A stretch of DNA of 64,000 nucleotides from Atopobiaceae bacterium (GCA_017510785.1 JAFWMH010000034.1:19951-83950); one strand, 5' to 3'. Counted from the stretch's first letter, positions 43,617-52,280 are shown. Numbers and translations: made by a program. Notes: generated by a model not told the origin, from the sequence alone.

Positions 43617-44225
43617 TTAGAACATGCCGTACCCAGAGGTTGGCTTGGTGTTTTGTGCGGGGAGGACGAAGCCTACGATGGCGCCAACGACGCCGCCGGC
43701 AATGTGACCAAGGTAGCTGATGTTGCCGCCCACGAAAAGCGCTCCGTACAGCTGCTGGGTTAAATAGAACAGCGTTACGAGGATGAACGTGAGCGGAATC
43801 TCGCCCTCGCGAAGCCCAGTGAACGACGAAAGCAGTATGAACGTAAACACCACGCCGCTGGCACCCAACACGCCTGAATGAAGGAAGAAGATGTTTGCGA
43901 GGCTGCTAGCCAATGCGCTTGCGAGCATAATACCCGCCAGTTCAAGCGAACCGTATTTCTCCTCAAGCAGTGGGCCAAGGATGAGGATGTACCCCATGTT
44001 GGCAAAGAGATGGTCCCAACCAGCGTGGCCGAAGATGTGTGAGACGAGGCAGAAGTATGTTAGCGGATTCGCGAGAGATCCTGGTCGTGAGGTGAAAAGT
44101 AACGCCGTGCTCGCTCCTCCCGTGAGGGTACTCGCTATCTGCACGGCAACGCATGCGAATACGAAGCAGAGTGTGACGGGTGCGTTGAACGTGATCTTTG
44201 GCAGTTTGCGATTCTGTAGTTGCAT
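43617..44225 (-). CDS. Rhomboid family intramembrane serine protease
   Basis: A 202-residue, six-helix membrane protein. The catalytic serine lies in GVLGASGVVFTF (S123) and the histidine in ISYLGHIAGGVVGAIVG (about H174). SHIFGHAGWDHLFANMGYIL is the conserved HxxxxHxxxNM oxyanion region. Rhomboids cleave single-pass membrane proteins within the bilayer. The enzyme is compact, without extra domains. The start at 44225 is reasonable (AGGAGACACGTC upstream). Confidence 0.92.
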   Translation of the reverse strand: MQLQNRKLPKITFNAPVTLCFVFACVAVQIASTLTGGASTALLFTSRPGSLANPLTYFCLVSHIFGHAGWDHLFANMGYILILGPLLEEKYGSLELAGIMLASALASSLANIFFLHSGVLGASGVVFTFILLSSFTGLREGEIPLTFILVTLFYLTQQLYGALFVGGNISYLGHIAGGVVGAIVGFVLPAQNTKPTSGYGMF

Positions 44226-44304
44226 GACGTGTCTCCTCTTGGTGGCCTAGCAAGAGTGTATCACTGGCATCAGTGTATCACCGGTATCGACGCTGGGTGC
44301 TGCG

Positions 44305-44350
44305 AACGGGCCACTTACGAGACATTTGACTAATCTGTAGAGGCAGGGCG
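44305..44350. repeat. Fragment of the interspersed hairpin element (copy C)
   Basis: CGGGCCACTTACGAGACATT followed by TGACTAATCTGTAGAGGCAGGG matches the 3' third of copies A (33203) and B (47731). It lies in the gap between the rhomboid and TatD genes. Confidence 0.65.
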
Positions 44351-44449
44351 TTGATGACGGGTATGTTAGAGTAACGTTCACATTCCGGTTGCTTTTGTCA
44401 TTTGCGACAAACGATGCGAAACGTTATGCAAGGTGGAAGGGATTGAGGC

Positions 44450-45361
44450 ATGTACATCGATACTCATGCGCATTACAATTTGCCCGCATTCGAGGATGAC
44501 CGTCGGGAGACGTTCGAGCGTATGCGCGGTGTTGGTGTAAGCAAAATCATTTGTCCGGCAATAACGTACGAAAGCAACTGGCAGATGATGGAATGCTTGA
44601 AGGGGTTCGAGAACGTCTATTATGCGGTGGGAATGCATCCGAAGCGCGTGTTTCCCGTGCGCAAGGACAAGCGTGTCGAGCGGGTCGTGCCACACATCGC
44701 GAAGCTGCGTGATGAGTATGAGTCGAGGGCGCAGGTACTTGCGGAGCTGGAGAGCAAGCTTGCGTCCATCGCAGAGCTGGCTTCGAACGGCGAGCGCGTT
44801 GTGGCCGTGGGCGAGGCGGGCTTGGACTATTCGCTCAATCCGGGGACGTTGGAGCGAAAGGTGCAGATGGCGGTGTTCCGCGCGCAGGTGGAGATATCGC
44901 TCAAAGCGCATCTGCCGCTTGTGCTGCATGTTCGCGATGCCCACAGGGATGCGATGCACATTTTACATATGTATCGTACTCAGTTCAGGGGTTCGGCGCA
45001 TTGCTTTTGTTGTGGGTCAAACGAAGCGAAGGAATACCTTGCGATGGGGTTCTCGCTGGGTATCGGTGGCAAGGTGACGTACGAGCAAAATGCTGGGTTG
45101 CGTGAGGCCGTTGCGATGGCCCCTCTCGATAGGATTTTGCTCGAGACGGACGCGCCGTATGTGCTGCCTGCTGGATTCTCGGGGTTCGGGGATAAGGACG
45201 CTGCATGTGCCGTGCCGACAGGCTTTGCGGCACGACGAAACGATTCGACGGCAATTCCCGTGATCGCGGCAGAAGTTGCGCGACTGCGGGGGATAACCGT
45301 GGAAGAAGTTGCGGAGGTGACGACGGCCAATGCTGAGCGCGTTTTCTTTGGGGGCATGTAG
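44450..45361 (+). CDS. TatD family metal-dependent hydrolase/DNase
   Basis: A 303-residue TIM-barrel amidohydrolase-type enzyme. Metal ligands are visible: the N-terminal YIDTHAHYN (H6, H8), VAVGEAGLDYS (Glu), LPLVLHVRDAH (His) and LLETDAPYVLP (Asp). The segment FENVYYAVGMHPKRV is typical. TatD proteins are Mg-dependent 3'-5' nucleases. The protein is somewhat longer than the 260-residue norm because of an insert near residues 75-115. It appears to be monocistronic, with a terminator behind it. Confidence 0.9.
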   Translation: MYIDTHAHYNLPAFEDDRRETFERMRGVGVSKIICPAITYESNWQMMECLKGFENVYYAVGMHPKRVFPVRKDKRVERVVPHIAKLRDEYESRAQVLAELESKLASIAELASNGERVVAVGEAGLDYSLNPGTLERKVQMAVFRAQVEISLKAHLPLVLHVRDAHRDAMHILHMYRTQFRGSAHCFCCGSNEAKEYLAMGFSLGIGGKVTYEQNAGLREAVAMAPLDRILLETDAPYVLPAGFSGFGDKDAACAVPTGFAARRNDSTAIPVIAAEVARLRGITVEEVAEVTTANAERVFFGGM

Positions 45362-45374
45362 TTGGCTGTGGGGC

Positions 45375-45406
45375 GGGGCGAATGGCTTCGTGAGGCCATT
45401 CGCCCC
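45375..45406 (+). terminator. Terminator hairpin after tatD-like gene
   Basis: GGGGCGAATGGC (45375-45386) and GCCATTCGCCCC (45395-45406) form a perfect 12-bp stem shortly after the stop. No T-run. Confidence 0.7.
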
Positions 45407-45594
45407 GAGTTGCGCGCGACTAAGCGATTAATACTGAACAGTAGTGTCACTCGTCGATTGCTTGCCATGTTTGAAGGGGTGATGCAACGTCGTGCTATAT
45501 AATGTGGTTGCGCGGGAAGCAAACGCACCATTTTGGTGCCTCGCCGAGCGTTGCCAAGCTCTACCCATCGTGACGCCCACCTAAGGAGATGCCC

Positions 45595-46257
45595 ATGTTT
45601 TGTCCTTACTGTGGTACTTCAATCAGTAATGCCAATGGATTCTGTCCTGAATGCGGAGCTCGACTAGGCGAGGCCGCCGGCGTGCCCGAGGAGTTTTTGA
45701 CGGGCGGCGGTTCGCGGTCGGCGCAAGGGGCGCTCGATGTCGTCGCCGTTGATGCTTCTGCAAGCAAAGCGTATGAGGGTGATGCTGCTGCGACCGGTTC
45801 GTCTTTGGGTGATGGGGCCGGGGTTATTGGGCTTGAGAGCAGTGAAACTGCGAGCGGTGCGCCTTTAACAGGTGGGTTGGAGGTCGCTGGGCACGAAAGC
45901 GGGGCTGCTTCGAGTGACAAAACCGTAATGCCTGAAGCTGCCAGCGCTGAATCGTGGTCTGGCGGAGTCTCTTCGTACGAAAGCTTCCAGAATAGCCAAG
46001 TCGGGTCGGTGAACAGTAGCGGTGAGATGCCTACTGCCGGTAAGTATTTGGCGCTTGCCATAATTGCGTTTTTGTGTAACTACATTTGCGGCGCAATTGC
46101 GATTTTCCAATACAGGCAAATGAAAAAGGCCATTGAGATTGGCGATGTGCAAACCGCTCAATCTAAAGCCAAGAATGTGAAGATTGCAGGTTTCATCGGC
46201 ATCGGTATTTTTGTCTTGGCTTCGCTTGTCAGTATTGCCGCCATTTCATCTTCGTAG
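45595..46257 (+). CDS. Zinc-ribbon protein with C-terminal CD225-like membrane domain
   Basis: A 220-residue protein. An N-terminal zinc ribbon (MFCPYCGTS and GFCPECGAR; C3, C6, C17, C20) is followed by about 120 residues of acidic Ser/Gly/Ala-rich linker. Two C-terminal transmembrane helices, LALAIIAFLCNYICGAIAIF and AGFIGIGIFVLASLVSIAAI, are separated by YRQMKKAIEIGDVQTAQSKA. That helix-loop-helix matches the CD225/dispanin domain of bacterial small membrane proteins. ATG 45595 has AAGGAG seven bases upstream, and the ATG two codons before it is too close. Function unknown. Confidence 0.75.
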   Translation: MFCPYCGTSISNANGFCPECGARLGEAAGVPEEFLTGGGSRSAQGALDVVAVDASASKAYEGDAAATGSSLGDGAGVIGLESSETASGAPLTGGLEVAGHESGAASSDKTVMPEAASAESWSGGVSSYESFQNSQVGSVNSSGEMPTAGKYLALAIIAFLCNYICGAIAIFQYRQMKKAIEIGDVQTAQSKAKNVKIAGFIGIGIFVLASLVSIAAISSS

Positions 46258-46479
46258 CGATTCTCGAAGGCCGTGTGGCGCAAGATTGTTTTGGCATGCA
46301 CGGTTGTGCCTGCAGACCTCGAAAACCAGGTTGTTTTCCGCCATATGCTTCGCAGGCTACTTTTTGGTTGCGGTGCGTACCGGTCGCGATGCTCAGCGCG
46401 TCGACGTCAGGCGGAATGTCCAGCTTTGTTGCGGGTAAGTTGTCATCGGGACCAAGCCAAGGAAAAACCGTACGAAAAT
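46258..46479. other. Intergenic region entering the repeat island
   Basis: No gene is recognised. It leads into the dispersed-motif repeat island. Confidence 0.4.
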
Positions 46480-47240
46480 GCGACCTGTGCAAATGGGAGA
46501 GTTGCACAGGTCAATATACCGTCCGATTTTGCTCCCGCGATTTGCAGAGGACGCTTTTCCGTCAGTATGCTCCCCAAGATGCTTCATAGTCACAGTTCGA
46601 TTGGCGTCCCGTCTCAGAATCGTACGAGGCATCGACCCGTGCGACTCACGCAGGGCCCGACCCGATGGAAAGTGGGCCCGCGCGACGCCCCCCGGGGCAA
46701 AAACCTGTCGGAATGTCGACCTGTGCAAATCACGCAGGCTCGATTCGACGAAAAAGGGGCCTCAGCGACGTCCCCGGAGAAAGTCTGTCGGAATATCGAC
46801 CTGTGCAAATCGCCGCGCCGGAATCTGCTGGAATATCGACCTGTGCAACGCTTTCAGTTGCACAAGTCGCATTTCCGACAGACTTTTTTCTCCCGGCCCT
46901 CGCGACGGCTCCGACACAGCGCAAGTCGCAGTCCCGCCTTGCGTCGCCGCGACGGCATGCGGGACTGACGGTGGTCAGAAGCTGGCATTGGGCATCGATT
47001 ATGAACCACCTTGGGGAGCGTATTCGTCGGATTATGCCTCCACGATTTGCATAGGTCGATTTATCGTAAGATTCCATTCCGGAAGAGTTGTAGAGGTCGG
47101 TTTCGTAAGATTCCATTCCGGAAGAGTTGCACAGATTGAATTTTCGTTAGATTACACCTCCGCGATTTGCAGGGGTCGGTTTCCGTCCGATTGTCCGGCG
47201 GCGCTGTGCAGGGGTCGAGGTTTTGTCCGATATGTTCCCA
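46480..47240. repeat. Dispersed TTGCACAGGTCG-type repeat island
   Basis: About twelve copies of a degenerate motif, TTGCAnAGGTCGnnTT, occur in both orientations. Direct copies start near 46502, 46541, 46858, 47045, 47087, 47126, 47166 and 47203, and inverted copies near 46481, 46715, 46796 and 46836. A second motif, CTCCCCAAGATGCTTCAT or its inverse, accompanies it near 46569, 47000 and 47230, and near 47915. Adjacent inverted copies can fold (46481/46502; 46836/46858). Open frames exist on both strands but have no start signals. Confidence 0.7.
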
Positions 47241-47429
47241 AAGATGCTTTATAACCTGTGCGATAGCGAGACCCCGGGATTTTCCGTCTTGGGTGGGCCG
47301 GCCAGGCCCAGGTTTGCCCCGCCCACTCTGCACCGCTTCGCCCGCCAATACCCGGGGCGAGCCTCCGCATGCGCACTATGAAGCTGCACGCATTTTGCTC
47401 CGCCCACCAATACCGGGGACGAGCCGCTA
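47241..47429. other. Low-complexity stretch in the repeat island
   Basis: GC-rich sequence with two similar segments, CCGCCAATACCCGGGGCGAG near 47343 and CCACCAATACCGGGGACGAG near 47405. No gene. Confidence 0.45.
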
Positions 47430-47627
47430 GTGTACATTCTGCAGCATAGCTTTTGCGCATATGGGCGTCTACCTGCGCTTTCTTGGATAAAATATTTTCG
47501 GAGGGCGGCAGAATGTACACTTTGGGTTGCTTTCAGTGCGCATTCTGCCGCATCACTTTTAGGCATGTGGCCATCTACCTGCATTTTTGTGCATCAAACG
47601 TTTTCGGGGGGGCGGCAGAATGTACAC
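47430..47627. repeat. Two adjacent 91-bp inverted-repeat elements
   Basis: Copy 1 (47430-47520) has perfect 13-bp terminal inverted repeats GTGTACATTCTGC and GCAGAATGTACAC. Copy 2 (47536-47627) has the same right end and a left end with two changes. The interiors are about 70% alike (for example TCTACCTGCRYTTT, and ATTTTCGGAGGGCGGC against GTTTTCGGGGGGGCGGC). Fifteen bases separate them. No transposase. They look like MITEs, and their ends share GTGTACA with the element at 5055. Confidence 0.75.
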
Positions 47628-47632
47628 TTGGG

Positions 47633-47730
47633 CCGGGCGACCCGCTCGGACGCGCGTTGGGCCGGGCGACCCACTCGGAAACCACCCGTTGGGCCGGGCG
47701 ACCCACTCGGACGCGCGTTGGGCCGGGACC
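47633..47730. repeat. Three tandem GC-rich repeats (29-32 bp)
   Basis: GGGCCGGGCGACCCACTCGG with variable tails occurs three times in direct orientation, and a partial fourth GGGCCGGGACC abuts copy B of the interspersed element. Confidence 0.7.
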
Positions 47731-47859
47731 CTAATGAAGCGTCAAATCGCAAAGTAGCCCGGGGGAGCGGCCGCGAGCAGGCCCCCCATGCTCGATAGCT
47801 GTTTGAGCTTTGCCCTCCGGCCCGCTGACGGGACATTTAGCCAATCGTTAATGGCAGGG
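47731..47859. repeat. Interspersed hairpin element, copy B
   Basis: It matches copy A at 33203 from TAATGAAGCGTCAAATCG through TTTGAGCTTTGCCCTCCGG to GACGGGACATTTAGCCAATC. The stem is AGTAGCCCGGGGGAG against CTCCGGCCCGCT, slightly imperfect. Confidence 0.8.
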
Positions 47860-48044
47860 TTGGGCCGGAGCCCGACCGCAAGGGCGATCCGCAGGCGACC
47901 AATCCCACGGCTATGAGGCACCTTGGGGAGCAATCCTTACGATTTCCTTGTGAGGCATCGTAGAGGTGGCGGCCATTGAGCCCCGTTGCGTGTGAGCGGG
48001 CGTGCGGGTCGAGCGTCTGGCAATCGCACGCTTCGGCAATTGCT

Positions 48045-48527
48045 TCAGCGCTTGAACGGGTTCATTCCGCCCAGTTTGCCGCGTGATTCCTGTTGCGTTT
48101 GAGCCTGTGCCTGCGAAACATCAGAGCTGGACGCGCGTGCTGAGCCGTGCGAAATGTCGCCGAATACCTGAGTTGCAATGATTCTATCGATGGCACGCAC
48201 GTCCGCGCCACGCTTCAGCTCGATCGTAATATTGCCAGCGCGCGTCCAAAGCTGAATCTCCGAGTCCAAATCGAGATGGCCGGCGTTTTCGCTCGACCAC
48301 ATGTCCACGGCGTCCCAAGGAAGTGAGTATTGTTCGACCTTTTTACCCGTGATGCCCTGACTGTCGCGCACGATGAGTCTTCGGTTGGTAAACACCGCAA
48401 CGTCTCGGACAGTCTTGAAGGCGATTTGTGGAACTTCGCCCGGAGCGAGGACGTCGTAAATCTCGGCAGGAATCTTTACCTCTCGGAAGAATGTCCACGA
48501 TGCGACGCACGCCATTTCGTTTTCCAT
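48045..48527 (-). CDS. Bacterial PH domain protein
   Basis: A 160-residue protein. Residues about 10-120 form a bacterial pleckstrin-homology domain (bPH_1, YvbH/YyaB-like), with AVFTNRRLIVRDSQGITGKK and YSLPWDAVDMWSSENAGHLD as the typical core strands, and an amphipathic helix (AIDRIIATQVF) at its end. A disordered Ser/Gln-rich tail follows (SQAQAQTQQESRGK) and ends MNPFKR. There is no signal peptide or membrane segment. Role unknown. Confidence 0.8.
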   Translation of the reverse strand: MENEMACVASWTFFREVKIPAEIYDVLAPGEVPQIAFKTVRDVAVFTNRRLIVRDSQGITGKKVEQYSLPWDAVDMWSSENAGHLDLDSEIQLWTRAGNITIELKRGADVRAIDRIIATQVFGDISHGSARASSSDVSQAQAQTQQESRGKLGGMNPFKR

Positions 48528-49116
48528 AATCGCGACTCCAATCTGTATGTGAGCTTCCGCTCGTTTACATAAGCTTCGCTAGAGGTAATAGTAGCAGTAC
48601 TTGCTGTGCGCCGTGCGTGGGACGGTGTGCCTTTTGGGGAGGTGCTACAAAAAGGTGCGTAACGCATATCTCGGGGGATTCAAATAGTTGGTCGTTCGCA
48701 AATGACGAGTTTGGGAGTAAGCGAAAACTCGGATGACGAAGCTAACGCTAAGTGGGGTCAGCGGTACACGTTTACACGTTGTGTACTGTGGGCGCCGTTT
48801 AGCGGACAAAAGCCGTGCTAAGTGGCGCCAGCGATACACGTTATGAGGGTCGTGTAACGGGAGGGCCGTTTAGGCTGGTCACACTTACGTACGTGACGAC
48901 TCTTTCCATAGTGGTGTTTTACCGAGGAGCAACGAGATGGAGATGAGGGGTTGCGACGCACAAAGTGTAGTCATCATGACGCTTACGCCCGTTCAAATGT
49001 GCCTGCAACTTCCCGCTTCGGCAGGGAGGGTGTTTTTTATGCCGATTCGCGGATAACGTGCAACGACTTGGCGCATACCCAAACACTGCCAAACACCTAG
49101 TCCGAAAAACTTGCAA
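48528..49116. other. Gene-free stretch with one tandem duplication
   Basis: About 590 bases without a supported gene. It contains a 70-bp duplication: GCTAAGTGGGGTCAGCGGTA followed by CACGTT at 48747, and GCTAAGTGGCGCCAGCGATA followed by CACGTT at 48817, each followed by a GTGTA...GGCCGTTTAG-type segment. Confidence 0.6.
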
Positions 49117-49149
49117 CAAAAAAGCAGGCCAACACCCTCGTTGACCTGC
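49117..49149 (-). terminator. Terminator of tRNA-Pro
   Basis: GCAGGCCAAC (49124-49133) and GTTGACCTGC (49140-49149) pair with one mismatch, and a run of A on the plus strand gives the U-run. Confidence 0.85.
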
Positions 49150-49157
49150 GGTTTTGC

Positions 49158-49234
49158 TGGTCGGGGCGACTGGATTCGAACCAGCGACCCTCTGCTCCCA
49201 AAGCAGATGCGCTACCAAACTGCGCCACGCCCCG
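49158..49234 (-). tRNA. tRNA-Pro (TGG)
   Basis: The minus strand gives acceptor CGGGGCG, D-arm TGGCGCAGTTTGGTAGCGCA, anticodon loop CTTTGGGAG (TGG), T-arm GCTGGTTCGAATCCAGT, 3' acceptor CGCCCCG, discriminator A and encoded CCA. Confidence 0.95.
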
Positions 49235-49369
49235 TCGATTAGAAAATTGTACAACATTCAAATAGCGTATTCAAGAGAAAAAGAATGCCTTTCGCCGCTA
49301 AGATGCGGATGCACATACTCATAACACATACACTAATGCAAAAAAGAAATGGCAGACGGAAGAGGTCGT

Positions 49370-50350
49370 ATGGTTCAAAACGGGCTGGGCAGGACCCTCA
49401 TCATAGCAAATCCCGCAGCGCATAGCGGTGAAGGCGAAAGCGCGGCGCTGTTCGCCACGAGGTTCTTTTCCTCCTTTCACTCCGAAACATCATCGTGCGA
49501 GGTTCGCTTAACAGAGAGCGCTGGCGATGCTGTTCGCATGTCGTCTCGTGCAACCGACTACGATAGCATTGTGGCATTAGGTGGTGATGGGCTCATACAC
49601 GAGGTTGCCAATGGCATTATGCGGATGCCCGAGGAGTTGCGTCCACGCCTTGGCATCATACCCATGGGGTCCGGCAACGACTTTGCTCGCACAATAGGCA
49701 TGACAGCAAACAACATCGAGCAGTCCATTTATGAGCTTCTTCGTGGGGAGGAACGCTATATCGATTTGGGCAAGGTCAACGAAACATACTTTGTGGAAAC
49801 GCTCTCATTTGGAACGGACGCTGCCATTGCAATCGACACAACGGAGCGCCGGAAAAACCACACGAGGCAAAAAGGATCGGCGCTCTACGCAACCTCGGGG
49901 ATAAAGCTCATCGTTTGCGGTAGAAAGGGCTGGGAGTACAAGGCGAATATCGATGGCGAGGAAGTTGAGGGAACCGACATCGTGTTTGCGGTGCAGAATG
50001 GTCCTACCTATGGCGGTGGGTTCCGGATTACGCCCGATGCGATTCCCGACGACGGGTATCTCGACATGTGCTATACGCAGAGTCGCGCCGCGTTACCGCA
50101 CGCGCTGTTGCTCTTTGGGCTTGCGCGTGTCGGTAAGCATACGAATTCGAGGAGTCTCACCATTCGTCGGGCGAGACATGCGGAGCTGGAATTCGTGGGC
50201 GAGGAAGCGGCTCCGTGCCAGGTGGATGGCGAGGAGTACTCCGCCAATCGCTACGTTATCGACGTTGTTCCGCAGGCGCTTCGCGTGATTGTGCCGGAAG
50301 GTTGCACCTGGCAGGGGAGGCTCCATGGCAGACAAAACACTTATGCGTAA
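49370..50350 (+). CDS. Diacylglycerol kinase-family lipid kinase
   Basis: A protein of about 326 residues in the DAGK catalytic family (DgkB/YegS-like). The nucleotide-binding landmarks are IIANPAAHSGEGES, YDSIVALGGDGLIHEVANGI and IIPMGSGNDFARTIGM. The C-terminal half has GGGFRITPDAIPDDGYLDM and the final strand APCQVDGEEY, as in soluble diacylglycerol kinases. It phosphorylates diacylglycerol or a related lipid for phosphatidic acid recycling. The start at 49370 has GGAAGAGG close by; an ATG at 49349 is possible. It overlaps the next gene by 26 bases. Confidence 0.88.
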   Translation: MVQNGLGRTLIIANPAAHSGEGESAALFATRFFSSFHSETSSCEVRLTESAGDAVRMSSRATDYDSIVALGGDGLIHEVANGIMRMPEELRPRLGIIPMGSGNDFARTIGMTANNIEQSIYELLRGEERYIDLGKVNETYFVETLSFGTDAAIAIDTTERRKNHTRQKGSALYATSGIKLIVCGRKGWEYKANIDGEEVEGTDIVFAVQNGPTYGGGFRITPDAIPDDGYLDMCYTQSRAALPHALLLFGLARVGKHTNSRSLTIRRARHAELEFVGEEAAPCQVDGEEYSANRYVIDVVPQALRVIVPEGCTWQGRLHGRQNTYA

Positions 50351-51629
50351 AACGTCTGTTTTGCCAAACAGACGTGGGCGGGGTCGTAGTGACGACGAGT
50401 TCGTAAACGACGATAAGTACGGAACTGTCGTCGACGTAGATGCCGAAGACGATTTCGGGACCGGCGACGGCTTCAGAACCGCTGGCCAGCCCGGGTTCGC
50501 TGGCCAGCCCGGTCCCGCTGGCAGGCCTGGGTTCGCTGGCAAGCCTGGGCCCGATGAACAACCCGGTCCCGGTGGCCAGTCTGGACCTGCTGGCCAGCCT
50601 GGACTCGGCAACAAGCTTGGGCCCGGTAACAAACCCGATCCCGACGACGATTTCGGAATCGATGACAAGCCCAGAACCGACGCGCAGCTCGCTGCCAGTT
50701 TCGAGGCGCCAATCGAGCGCAGGCGCGGTTGGGGTGTTCCGCCGCGCGAACCGGCCGACCACAGGTACAATTTGCTTCCGCCCGAACCCGATAAGCGCCG
50801 ACAGCTTCGTGCGTGTTGCTTCTTCGTGCTCTTTGGGCTGCTCTCGTTCTTCGTAATAGGCGAACTTGCGTCTTCGCCCGACGCACAGAGCGGAACCATC
50901 CACGCGCTCGACCAAAAGAAGGACACGGTCATGACGCTCGTTGGTGGTTCATCTGCCACATCGGCAGCCATTACGGTTTTGCCGGGAGACGTGGCTACGC
51001 CCATTGCCGAAAAGCTCGTGGACCTAAGCTCGGACTTTCTCATTGTGATCGCGGCCATCTACCTAGAGAAATACCTTCTCACTGTTATAGGCTTTCTTAC
51101 CTTTAAGATAATTGTTCCCCTGGGTTGCGCGATTATGTGCGGATGTATTTTGTCGCGCGGGAACGAGGAAGTGCGTTCGGCAATCGTTGGATTTGTGATA
51201 AAAGCAATCCTTATGGGCATTGCCATGTATTTGGTCGTGCCGGTGAGCGTGTTCGTTTCGTCCATGATAGAGAGCACATATCAAGCCTCGCTTAACGAAA
51301 CGCTTGAGGCGGCGTCGCAAACAGCACAGAAAATCGAGGAAAGCGCATCAGAGGAATCGAAGTCGAAGGAAGAGCAAGGTTGGCTGGAAAGGTTGCAGGA
51401 CATTCCGAACGCGATTGCCGAAATTCCCGACGAGGTGGGCGACCTCGTTGAAGAGGCAAAGGTGGCGCTTAACAACTTTATTGAAGCCCTGGCCGTGATG
51501 ATAGTAACGTCGTGCATTATCCCCGTGCTGGTGCTGGCCTTCTTCCTATGGTTGGTTAAGGCGATGCTCGGCATAAACGTGGACCTTCCTATGGCGTATC
51601 TGTATCCGCGCACCTTCAAGAAGAAGTAG
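50325..51629 (+). CDS. Membrane protein with N-terminal collagen-like repeats
   Basis: A 434-residue protein of unknown family. The acidic N-terminus leads into about 60 residues of Gly-x-Pro/Gly-Pro-x repeats (AGQPGFAGQPGPAGRPGFAG is one run), then a Pro/Arg-rich linker. About five transmembrane helices follow, including RACCFFVLFGLLSFFVIGEL, FLTFKIIVPLGCAIMCGCIL and a final VMIVTSCIIPVLVLAFFLWL. A charged helical loop (ASQTAQKIEESASEESKSK) lies between the last two. AGGGGAGG precedes the ATG at 50325, inside the end of the lipid-kinase gene, so the two are coupled. Confidence 0.65.
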   Translation: MADKTLMRKTSVLPNRRGRGRSDDEFVNDDKYGTVVDVDAEDDFGTGDGFRTAGQPGFAGQPGPAGRPGFAGKPGPDEQPGPGGQSGPAGQPGLGNKLGPGNKPDPDDDFGIDDKPRTDAQLAASFEAPIERRRGWGVPPREPADHRYNLLPPEPDKRRQLRACCFFVLFGLLSFFVIGELASSPDAQSGTIHALDQKKDTVMTLVGGSSATSAAITVLPGDVATPIAEKLVDLSSDFLIVIAAIYLEKYLLTVIGFLTFKIIVPLGCAIMCGCILSRGNEEVRSAIVGFVIKAILMGIAMYLVVPVSVFVSSMIESTYQASLNETLEAASQTAQKIEESASEESKSKEEQGWLERLQDIPNAIAEIPDEVGDLVEEAKVALNNFIEALAVMIVTSCIIPVLVLAFFLWLVKAMLGINVDLPMAYLYPRTFKKK

Positions 51630-51776
51630 GAGGGACGCTCGTTTTGGGCACAGAGTTCCACCCAGGCAAGGCAACCTCTTGGGGCCTGCCAGCTGCGGGT
51701 GAGCAGGAGAAGGCTAATGCCAACCGCTGAGGCAAGGTAACCTGTTGGCGCCTGCTACCCGCCGCAAGCTTGCAAC
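51630..51776. repeat. Short direct repeat between convergent genes
   Basis: AGGCAAGGCAACCTCTTGGG followed by GCCTGC (near 51664) recurs as AGGCAAGGTAACCTGTTGGC followed by GCCTGC (near 51731). No gene. Confidence 0.55.
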
Positions 51777-52253
51777 CTAGAGCAGCTGGCGGATTTTGCT
51801 TCGCACTTCGTTAAGGGAACACAGCTTGTCGGCTGCAGTAACCACCCAACCTTCGGAAGTATGTGGCGGGGTTAAGCAGCAAACGGGCCACATATGATGC
51901 AGGATTGCGTCTAGTTGCGCATCGTCGGCACCAAACTCCTCGCGGGCGATGCGAGCGCCTTCCAGAGGATGTGTGTGTCCCTTTTCGCGGGAAGGGCTGA
52001 GGAACACCTCGTCCTCCGTCATTCCTATGTCGTGCAAAAGGCCGGCGCGAACGGTCGTGACTTCATCAATGGAGGCCCCGTGCCGGTTGAGCCACCTCGT
52101 GAGACGAAGGGCTATGCCTGCCGTCTCGAGGCTGTGTGCGGCGATGTTGCCGTCCTTGCTATGGTGTGGCACGTCAATCGCCTTGGCAAATCGCTCGGAG
52201 GCAATAATGTCCGTCCCAAAATCCATAATGTCTTTCTCGAGTGCTTCGTCCAT
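51777..52253 (-). CDS. HD domain phosphohydrolase
   Basis: A protein of about 158 residues. The metal-binding HD motif is GLLHDIGMTEDE, with an upstream His in HHSKDGNIAAHSLETAG and later EKGHTHPLEGA and HHMWPVCCL, giving the H...HD...D arrangement. A TTG and a GTG lie upstream of the ATG at 52253 in the same frame, and the start could be one of these. It lies 28 bases after cardiolipin synthase on the same strand and is probably co-transcribed with it. Small HD proteins of this kind are often nucleotidases. Substrate unknown. Confidence 0.8.
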   Translation of the reverse strand: MDEALEKDIMDFGTDIIASERFAKAIDVPHHSKDGNIAAHSLETAGIALRLTRWLNRHGASIDEVTTVRAGLLHDIGMTEDEVFLSPSREKGHTHPLEGARIAREEFGADDAQLDAILHHMWPVCCLTPPHTSEGWVVTAADKLCSLNEVRSKIRQLL

Positions 52254-52280
52254 GTACACGAACAATCTCTCTCTGGTGCG

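Noticed and set aside
46478..47254. A 258-codon open frame through the motif island
   Set aside because: Composition follows the repeated motif, alternative frames are equally open, and there is no start signal or domain.
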